The notes under the pieces are model-generated. The model was not told the origin of the DNA. It was given only the letters and a program-made list of their open reading frames with translations, and made no database searches. The position numbers and the translations under genes were made by a program. Positions 56,061 to 64,000 of a DNA stretch of 64,000 bases are shown in pieces. How positions within the stretch are numbered: position 1 is the stretch's first letter; each line of letters begins with the position of its first letter. The stretch comes from Amborella trichopoda. Its lineage: Eukaryota; Streptophyta; Magnoliopsida; Amborellales; Amborellaceae. Where the stretch lies: assembly GCF_000471905.2 (NCBI RefSeq), contig NW_006499751.1:3778344-3842343 (forward strand), read 5' to 3'.

Positions 56061-57540
56061 ACTTGCAGGCCAATGCGCTCTCAAAGCTTGGCGGCAACAT
56101 TCAATTGTCTTCACCAGGGACCACTCCTGTCTGGGTAACCGAATGGAGACACATCGACTTGAGAACTAAAGTTCATGCAGATGACGAGAGAGATGTCTTC
56201 CCTGAATGCCCGCCTTACCCATTCGGGGCACTTCTCATGGTCAAAGATGTCATCGAGGCAGAGCAAGAGATGGCCCAAGATAAAGAATCCAAGGTCAAGA
56301 AGTAGAAGCCCGAATTCTTTGACCCGATGTGTGCACAAGTTGAACAAATTGAATACTAGAGGGAGCTGATCATGGACTTCGTAAAGCTTGGAAAGCATGG
56401 AAGCCTACCTCAGGATTGAGCGAAACGCAACGGCATATGATGGATGTCTACCAAGTGCACCCTTCTCATTGGGGATGTTCTCTTTTGTCGGTCATTTGTC
56501 GAAATTCTCCTTCAATGTGTCGATACACAAGAGGCAAGCATAGTACTCGAAGAAGTGCATTCAGGTATCTATGGGCTGCCACAGTCAGGATCAAAGCTCT
56601 ACAAGCGCATATGTTGACTCGTCTATTATTAGCCTTCAATGGTGGCTGACGCCCAAAACTATGCTAAGAGATGTCAGGTGTGCCAGATTCACTCAAGCCT
56701 CATTCATTAACCCCTGAAGCCTCTCCATCCTACGGTAACATGTTGGCCCTTTTCCTAGTGGGGGATGGATATTGTGGGACCAATCGACCTCCTTTTGCCC
56801 TGGGTCATGCCTTTATTCTAGCAGTGGCAGACTACTTTTCCAAGTAGGCTGAAGCGATCCCTTTCAAGCAAGTTCCAGGGACCACTGTGGCCAACTTTTT
56901 CCGCCACCACATCATCTACCGATTTGGGGTTCCAGACCAAATAATCTCTGATAATGGCCCCCAGTTCAGATGCCATCATGTTGATCGCCCAGCCAACCAG
57001 TTCGGCTGCGAGTGGAAATACTCGATTATGTACTACCCTCGAGCCAACGGTTTGGCTGAGTCATTCAACAAAACTCTACCCAAGGTACTCCGGGAGTCAG
57101 TTTCGAAGTCAGAAAAATTAGAATGAGAAGCTGATTGAGCTCTGTGGGCATATTGCACTACCACTCGGAATGCTACAAACTCCACTCCCTATTCCCTGGT
57201 CTATGGAGGTGAGGCAATCTTACCCCTTGAGGTTCAAATACCCTCACTTTGTGTCGCTATACATCAGGGACTGACTGAAGATGAGTGGATCAAGCTCCGT
57301 TACCAAGAGTTGGATGCCCTTGACGAAAAGAGACTAGAGGCTCAACATAACCTCGAGCTCAATCAAGGAAGAATGAAGAGAGCCTTTGACAAGTCTATCA
57401 AGGTTCGTTCATTCGCTTGTGGAGCTCTAATCTTAGCAGTCAAAAAGGTCGCACCAAACCAGGACCTATGTACTGGCAAACTCAGATGGAGGGGAGGTAA
57501 CGCCCCTTATCAATGAACAATACCTAAAGAAGTACTATCC
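56061..57540 (+). pseudogene. Integrase remnant of fossil 5
   Basis: Starts after ALSKLGGNIQLSSPGTTPVW. It includes ANFFRHHIIYRFGVPDQIIS followed by DNGPQF (the second catalytic Asp block) and MYYPRANGLAESFNKTLPKV (with the catalytic Glu helix region), then LDALDEKRLEAQHNLELNQG and the basic tail. Broken. Confidence 0.85.
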
Positions 57541-57879
57541 TTGATGTATCCCTAAAATGCGGTGTGCACAGTAAGAAAAGAAGGAAATGGAAAAGAAGAA
57601 CATTAAGCCAGTTAAAAAGAAGTCCATTTCTTTCATTGCATTAAAAAGAGTTACAATTTACAAGCAAAAGCCCATTACTAGGGCAGTTACAAGGCCCTTG
57701 CATTTATAGATAAGAGAACGGTTACAGGCAAAAAAGAAACACTCTCCTCATGCAGAAGAAGCAAACCAATCAAAGAAATTCTCTCCTCATGAAGAAGAAG
57801 CAAAACCACTTGAAGAAGAAGCAGACAGTCATTTCCGAGTCAGCTTCAATTCATCTGACGAGGCATGGCTAGCTTCCAA
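57541..57879 (+). other. Start of the 3' non-coding region of fossil 5
   Basis: Non-coding. It contains AAAAAGAGTTACAATTTACA and CCCATTACTAGGGCAGTTAC, matching fossils 2 (~10880) and 3 (~20080), plus a short local repeat (TTCTCTCCTCATGAAGAAGA). Confidence 0.6.
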
Positions 57880-58320
57880 GGAACCGAACCACGACGGAAT
57901 AACATGGACTTCATGGTTACTCTAGAGGACTTCGCTTCCAACAGACAGCAGTGGCACAGCCTTCTCGTTTTCCATCACTCTTAAACCCGTGAGACATCGT
58001 CGTTCATAGTCATCGTCACGCACGACTCAACACCATGGGCAGCCATTGCCATGTGCAACACAATGTCATGTCCTACCATCAGCACGAGCAAGCTAATGCT
58101 GCATGAGCCCATTGCCGCGAGCGGCAGGCTCCTGAAAGTTGCTATTGCCAATCATGGCCTAGGGACACGTGAAGGCTACGCTGCATACGATTTAATGGTG
58201 CAAATGCCTTCGTTGTACCTCGGTTCCCACCATCCCCAATTCTCAGGGGGAATTAGCCCTCGTATTTCTTCTGTTTCCCCAGCTATCTCCCCGTGGTGAC
58301 TGTTAGCCTTCTCGCAATCT
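57880..58320 (-). pseudogene. Antisense ORF remnant (aORF) of fossil 5
   Basis: The weakest of the three. The minus strand still shows TIKSYAA (versus VIKSHAA in fossil 2) and an ending SSDELKLTRK (versus KPDELELTRK), in the right order and place. It is heavily decayed, so coding status is inferred only from the match to fossils 2 and 3. Confidence 0.45.
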
Positions 58321-58820
58321 ATTAAGTTTCACTGGAAATACTTCTTTGACCATTGAGAATCCTTGTCTAACCTTGTTCTTTACGCTTTTTTGACAGACGG
58401 GAATACTGTGAACACCACCAGTAATCCTCAGAAAGCTTCGCTGTGACCCCTCGAGTTTTCCTTCACCCTACTTCTGCACTTCAGCAAGTTCACCTCAAAG
58501 TCACCTAAATTCTGTTGGGATCCCGAACTACCAGAGGAGCATCCAAACATCGGTAGGGCACAGGGCACCTCTGCGAACCTGGCTAAGGCCCCGAGAAACC
58601 ATGTTCCTTGCTCTGAGAGCCTCGGCACTCTCTAAAGATGTTCGCAAGCACCTCACGAAGGCCCCCACTGAAGCTCACCAGAAAGATCTCCCTCTCTGTT
58701 GCAGATTTTGACTCGGAAGTTCTGGCCTGTAAATCTCTCGTCAAAAACCCCTTGCTATGGCTCTCTCTCTCTAAAAACTCTTCCACTCTTTTACCCCTTC
58801 GGTAAAACCGTAAAAAGGAG

Positions 58821-58832
58821 CCCCTTTTTATA
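58821..58832 (-). promoter_or_regulatory. Antisense TATA box of fossil 5
   Basis: Minus strand TATAAAAAGGGG, identical over 12 bases to fossil 3. The leader between it and the aORF remnant (58330-58820) aligns with the other two copies and shows no other gene. Confidence 0.65.
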
Positions 58833-58934
58833 CCCAGTGGTGCCTCAAACTGCCTTCGACAAATTTGAAATGACGCTCTAGTCCTCAGTTCCTAACAGCA
58901 ATAAAACCAGGCCAGGGCGGGTCAAAACCCAAGA

Positions 58935-59110
58935 CCCAAAAAGTCCATCGCTGCGTGCCTTTGTCAAGGGCCATTGCCATGCGCCTTAGTCAAGAGCCAT
59001 CGCCGCATGCCTTCACTCAGAGATTATCGTCGTGCGCCTTGCCAAGGGCTGTCTCGCACTTCACCAAGGGACCTAATGCTTTGTCCACATCATCTGGGCC
59101 TAATGCTGCA
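58935..59110 (+). repeat. Minisatellite C of fossil 5
   Basis: About five units such as GCCATCGCCGCATGCCTTCA and GCCATTGCCATGCGCCTTAG, fewer than in fossil 2 (about ten), so copy number varies between element copies. Confidence 0.8.
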
Positions 59111-59282
59111 TGTGTCATCCAACACTTAGTGCCACACGCATGCCATGACACTCCCATCTGGACCTTCATCCTGCATCCTCATGAAGTTCATTCCCTACAC
59201 CACATTTTCACTCCTCAGGGAGTTCAATCTTTGGTGACGGCTCTGTTCCCTATAGAGACGCATTCCCAGACCACGCGATCGT

Positions 59283-59770
59283 CCAAATGCATGACCCTAA
59301 ATTGTGTGGTCCAAACTATATGACCTTAAACTGTAGCGATGGTCCAGATGCACGACCCTAAACTACATGGTCCAAACTATATGCAATTAAACTATAGCAA
59401 TGGTCCAAATGCATGACCCTAAACTGCATGGTCCAAACTATATGACCTCAAACTGTAGCAATGGTCAAGATGCACGACCCTAAACTGCATGGTCCAAACT
59501 ATATGACCTTAAACTGTAGCAATAGTCTGTGCTGCATGACCTTAAATTGCACCGCCATGGTCCAAACTATATGACCTTATACTGTAGCGGAGATCTAGTT
59601 GCACAACCTTAAACTGTTAAGTCCTCGTCACACGACTCAAAATTGTACGACCAGAGTCCAAACTACATGACCTTAAACTGTAGTGAGGGTCCTAGCTGCA
59701 CGACTTCAAAATTGAATAGCGATGGTCCGAGCTACAAGACCCTAAAACTGTAATGCACGAGGTGACAAAT
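59283..59770 (+). repeat. Minisatellite A, first block, with dimeric higher-order repeat
   Basis: From ~59305 to ~59560 the units alternate regularly: GGTCCAAACTATATGACCTT (33-base type) then GGTCCAGATGCACGACCCTA (28-base type), giving a ~61-base dimer about four times over. The rest of the block is irregular as in fossil 2. Confidence 0.9.
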
Positions 59771-59859
59771 GGCCCACACGCATAACTTTAACCGAGATAT
59801 GGACCACCTCTTCTTAGGGTGTATTTAATCTACATCTTCGGTGGAGTTAGATGTCTACA

Positions 59860-60220
59860 TAAGGTCATACCTACCCCTTTAATCCCCAATGAGTTCGTTT
59901 CGCGCCATCATCCCAGTGAGAGTCACATCCTATTAAAACCCACTATCCCCAGGGAGTTAAGTTCATGCTTATCTTCTCAACCCCCAGTAGGGTTACCCTT
60001 GTATTCCAAACTGCCATTCTTAGTGGAGTTACATGAAGCCCCATCAGTATCCCTGTGGAGTCACACTGGCCCCCCTAATTGCTAGTGAAGATTCGCTTCC
60101 AGTTCCACTTTTTGTAAGGCCACTGTCTTCATCTGAAGCTCTCCTCTTGTGAATAGACTTAACTATTTTATCCCCAGGGAGTCAGATTATTATTCACAGA
60201 CCTATCCTCCATGGAGCTTC
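59860..60220 (+). repeat. Minisatellite B of fossil 5
   Basis: About nine loose units of ~35 bases such as ATCCCCAGGGAGTTAAGTTC, ACCCCCAGTAGGGTTACCC and CCTGTGGAGTCACACTGG, between two A blocks. Confidence 0.75.
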
Positions 60221-60239
60221 ATCCACATGGCGACCCACA

Positions 60240-60710
60240 TAATGGTCCGCATTGCATGACCTTAAACTGCACAGCCATGGTCTATGCTACATGATCTGAA
60301 ATTGCACAGCTCTAGTTCTAACTGCATGATTTTAAAACTGCACAGTTTTGATCCATGTTGTATGACCTTAAACTGCACAGCCATGATCCAAACTATAAGA
60401 CCTTAAACTGTAGCGGAGGTCTAGTTGCATGACCTTAAACCACATTGTCCTCGTTGCATGACTTTAAAACTGCATAACCATGGTCCATGCTGCATGACCT
60501 TAAACTTCAAAACCATGGTCCAAACTATATGACCTTAAACTGTAGCGGAGGTCTAGTTGCACGACCTTAAACTACATGGTCTGAGTTGCATGACTTTAAA
60601 CAGCATAACCGCAATCCAATCTATATGACTTTAAACCATAGTGCACGTCCTGGCCGCATGACGTTAAACTGCTTTGCCAGGTTCAGGAGGCATGACCTTA
60701 AAAATGCCAC
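60240..60710 (+). repeat. Minisatellite A, second block, of fossil 5
   Basis: About a dozen 30-40 base units with TGACCTTAAACTGCACAGCC cores. It ends in the same TAGTGCACGTCCTGGCCGCA terminal unit as fossil 2. Confidence 0.9.
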
Positions 60711-60714
60711 CACA

Positions 60715-60930
60715 TACGTGCACACACCCTCTTATGTGCATCTTCACGCACGTCCTCCCTAACAAACTCGTTCATGTGTGCACACCACCTCCATTACTTC
60801 TTCAGTGAGACCACACACGCGCCCACTCCTTTTACGTTCATCTTCGTGCATGTCTTCCCTAACCAACCCGTTCGTGTGCGTGCACTACCCTTATTACCTT
60901 TCCAGTGAGTCCATTCATCATTTCCAGCTT
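60715..60930 (+). repeat. Minisatellite D of fossil 5
   Basis: Two ~100-base units (CATCTTCACGCACGTCCTCC..., CATCTTCGTGCATGTCTTCC...), each ending near TTCAGTGAG or CCAGTGAGTCC. Same count as fossil 2. Confidence 0.75.
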
Positions 60931-62266
60931 CCACCATTCCCCAGTGAGTCTTACCCATGCTCACGAAATGGCAAGCCATTTTTCCACCCATACTCGCCGT
61001 CTACTAGTGGGTCACCATTAGTCACCCATCATTCATTTATCATCAACTCTTCATAGGCAACCTCATGTCATCTCCTCAAAAGTGAGTCAAAGCCATGACC
61101 ATACTCACTCATCATCACTACGGTCCAGCTGTATGACCCTAAATTATAGTGTACCTCCTAGTCACATGAAGCTAAAAGGCTCCGCACAGGTTTCAAAGGC
61201 ACGACCCTAAAACCATGCCTTACAAAAAAAATAGGCATGGTGTACACTTCGACAAGGGAACGCCATGAGTAAAAATGACGGACGGGCATGGTCACAAAAC
61301 CATGAGTAAGAGAGTTCCATGGAAAACAAAATCTAAGCATGGTGAAAACCCCAAAAAGGCATCGTGAGAAAAAATGGATGAAAAGGGTGAACATGACTAC
61401 ATGGTCATGAGTAAAAGAGCTAAAAAATAACAAAAGTTGGTGAAAACCATCTTTACGGTGCCACTTCTCCTGTTCAAGTGAAAACCCGCAAAAGGGTGTT
61501 TGGACCAATGACATAGGTTGACGCATGATCCACTCCTCAACCGACACTCAATTTCTAAATAATCACAATCCTAATGAGATCTACCTAAAATCCTCAAATG
61601 TCAAACATCAACCAACACAAAATGGCTCTTCAGGGAGTGAGAGATGCATAAGATCTCCCGCACTTCAAACATCAACAACATGGCTTGTCAGGGAGTGAGA
61701 GCCACACAAGATCTCCTAACAACAACAAGAGTCCTTGAGGGTGAGGTTGATGACCAAAAGATCTCTCTTAAATGCTAAAGACCATCACAAAGGCAAGAAA
61801 CTGACGAAGCCAGCGTCTAACCTGCCATAGGCTTCAGGGTATTCCTCCCCAAATCCCCTAGCCTACATGGGACCAGACTTTCGGGATAGGTCAGAAACCC
61901 CCGACTGGACCCCGCTTCACGGGACCTACAAAGATATCCTGAGCATCAAAAGCAAACCTAGTGTAGCAACGAACAATGCCGACAAAAAGGTTCTTAGCAC
62001 TTGGCCCTCACATAGGCCTGATTCTATCCGAGGAGGTCCCTACAATGGCCTCACGCTTCAAAATCATAAATAGTCCCTCGAGAGTGAGAACTTCAACAAG
62101 ATCCCTCAGGCCTGATTCTGTCCAAGAAGGTCCCTACAAAGGCCTTTTTTACGCTTCAGAATCACAAATAGTCCCATGAGGGTGAGGACTTCGACAAGAT
62201 CTCTCAAACTTCTCGAATGATTGCACTTCTCAATTCTCTCAAAACACAACATTCGGTGGGGCATGT
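60931..62266 (+). repeat. Distal 3' non-coding region of fossil 5 with ~95-base duplication
   Basis: No gene. It holds the CATGGTGAAAACCCCAAAAA block, two GGGAGTGAGAG/AAGATCTCC repeats near 61630-61720, and two adjacent ~95-base copies at 62014-62107 and 62108-62206 starting AGGCCTGATTCT(A/G)TCC. It ends in a purine-rich CGGTGGGGCATG before the LTR. Confidence 0.75.
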
Positions 62267-64000
62267 TGCTGGAAGATATTTTTCATCATCAGGGGGGCCC
62301 CGCCCAATAAAGCCTAACAAACAGTGGAAATCCCGACAATCTCATAATAGCCCCGAAACTGGCCAAGATCTTCATGAGGTATCTCAAAAGTGTCCTGCCA
62401 AGTTCATCGCATTTCGATACATCTAAGGCAGTGTAGACTGAGAAGCAGTTCCAACAGAATTGGCCTTAAGCACCTTGAAACGGACCATATAACTAGATCA
62501 ATATTCTCGGTGCCTTAATTTGCTATGGGACCACCGCTATTGGATTCGACACGGTTGAAAACCCCCAAGGGGTAAATTTCAGCTCAAACGGACACTCTAA
62601 GAAGAAGTTATAAGCAAAAGAGAGAAACAACAAAAGTCGCACGTTATTCCCATGTGGCCACCCTGCAACTCTACACCATTGAAGGGACAGTCACGAGCAA
62701 TGACTTTCGACGCTCATATCTCACCCGTCTCAAGTCGAATGGTACTCAAATTTGGTGAGCATGTTTATCGCATCTAGACGAGCGATTCGATATGTGGCAC
62801 GCCTGGTGACGATACCCAAGCGCGAAGAAAAGAAAGGGAGAAGTTGCTAATTTGTGAAGAAAGTGCAGGAAACTCAGCAGCATCGTTCCTCGCTAGAGTG
62901 GCTGAATCATGACGCTCAAAAGCCTGACCGATGCGAGATCAACTCCATCGCATGTGTAAGGTCTCGGGCCATCTCTGATCGGAACCCCGTAAATGATGAA
63001 TGGTCGAATTTTAGACACGAAGCGACTACAAATTTAGTCGCCGAAATTCCAGATTCCACCAATATTCAAAAGTTGGAAAATCTTTGTTTGGGCACGGAAT
63101 TAAGCTGCATTTGTTGCCCCGCGATTGTAACGGCATGCTCAGTGTGATATAGCAAAGAAATCGCCAAGAAATGTCATGGAACGAGCACTCTATCGATCCA
63201 ACGTTTCATGATCCATTCAAATTTCAAGTCACATGAGCGTGCAATAAATACACGATCAATGGCTCGAAGTTGGTATCAAATCCATTGCCATGCCGAGCCC
63301 CACAAGAAAATAATCATCTTTCAATCAATCGAGCATCGGAACGATCCCGGATCATCCATGAAAATCATGCACGTTCTAGGGCAACAAAGGGACTGTTATG
63401 AAATTCCAAGAATTGTTCGGAAGAGGCAAATTTGTCATTTTGTACCCTATTTTCTAATTTCTTTTAATTCATTTTAATCTTACTTTTGAAAAATTAGGGT
63501 TGCTTTTGATCATCCACCCATGTTTGGGGCAAATTCTATATTTACGTACCATCATTGTACGCACAAAAAAAAAAGGACTCAATCCCTCACAAAAGAGAGA
63601 GTTTTTACTTAATAGAGTTTCTCTTTCTTACCATTGTTGGGTCACATTTTGAGAGAGAGAGCAAGGTGAGAGAAACTTTTGATCTGTACCCTTAGGCTTG
63701 AGGTAGATCTTCTCTCTCTTCCTTTTCATTTCTTCTTTCTCTTCTTTATCTTCTTTCTCTTCCTATCTTTCTTCTTCCACGTGGAGGCCATGTGTGGCAG
63801 TGGCAATGTCGTGCATGTCTCTCCCGTGGTCTCACAGGTCGTGCATTGTGATGGCAGTGTCATGCGCAAGTCTTCTTCCCCTTCTGTTCGTCTATCTCTC
63901 TCTCCCAATGAGGCCTACAGAGGGCACTACTCATCACTGTCCACAGACGTAGCTTGGACGTCTCAGTGAAGAGCCCAGACGGAGAAACTCGCTGTCGCCC
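62267..64000 (+). repeat. 3' LTR of fossil 5 (cut by window end)
   Basis: Starts TGCTGGAAGATATTTTTCAT and aligns with 46888-48650 through U3, TATA, pyrimidine tract and into the GTCGTGCATG block. About 1.7 kb is visible. An open frame at 62854-63147 overlaps the U3 frame seen in other copies. Confidence 0.85.
63537..63544 (+). promoter_or_regulatory. LTR TATA-like box
   Basis: TATATTTA at the place of TATATATA in the other LTRs, just before TACCATCATTGTAC. Confidence 0.55.

Larger units (their letters stand above)
46888..64000 (+). mobile_element. Fossil 5: Ogre-like Tat element, nearly full length
   Basis: The most complete copy: 5' LTR 46888-49775, tRNA-Arg-type primer site, leader ORF, gag with three knuckle-like modules, linker, RT, RNase H, aRH, integrase, antisense ORF and TATA, minisatellites C-A-B-A-D, a further duplicated block, polypurine tract, then the 3' LTR from 62267, cut by the window end. 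More than 17 kb, in the Ogre size range. The two LTRs agree at roughly four bases in five by eye over their first 400 bases, so it is old. Many breaks (more than ten). Confidence 0.85.

Overview
The window is repeat-dense plant nuclear DNA. Every long recognisable coding stretch but one belongs to decayed Ty3/Gypsy LTR retrotransposons. The exception is a broken plant-mobile-domain (PMD) gene at the left edge. The element families, tRNA-primed LTR structures and the PMD copy point to a seed plant with a large genome; I cannot name the species. There is one 154-base assembly gap (2071-2224). I see no intact host gene, tRNA, rRNA or CRISPR array.

Layout, left to right. (1) 2-1422: PMD pseudogene, + strand. 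(2) ~2225-6942: Tat-lineage fossil, - strand. (3) 6943-16478: a second Tat/Ogre-like fossil, + strand, with a long 3' non-coding region and a 3' LTR (14710-16478). (4) 16479-30709: a third copy of the same family, - strand, facing copy 2 head to head; it keeps its 5' LTR (27645-30709), primer site, leader ORF, gag and pol remains. (5) 30710-31507: a small piece of a related element. (6) 31508-41148: a Tekay/Del-like chromovirus with a 4 kb 5' LTR. Its gag is split by a 3.36 kb solo LTR of the Ogre-like family (35925-39280) flanked by a CTGCA target-site duplication. (7) 41149-46303: a 5' part (LTR, primer site, leader, gag) of another Ogre-like element, - strand. (8) 46304-46887: an orphan scrap with a primer-site-like motif. 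(9) 46888 to the window end: the most complete copy, + strand, with 5' LTR, primer site, leader ORF, gag, pol, long 3' region and the first 1.7 kb of its 3' LTR.

The Ogre-like family is the main story. Its copies share LTRs that open with TGTTGGAAGATA-like sequence and mostly end in CTAACCA, a primer site matching the 3' end of plant tRNA-Arg, an extra ORF upstream of gag, a gag tail with up to three repeated CX2HX4HX4C modules, RT plus two RNase H regions, and integrase. All three copies that keep pol also carry a 3-5 kb 3' region with the same order of parts: an antisense ORF, an antisense TATA box (TATAAAAAGGGG or nearly so), then a stack of different minisatellites. The conserved antisense promoter-plus-ORF unit and the layered minisatellites are the best candidates for something under-described here. 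All elements are treated as fossils. All coding parts are broken, most of them many times, and the two LTRs of the most complete copy look clearly diverged by eye.
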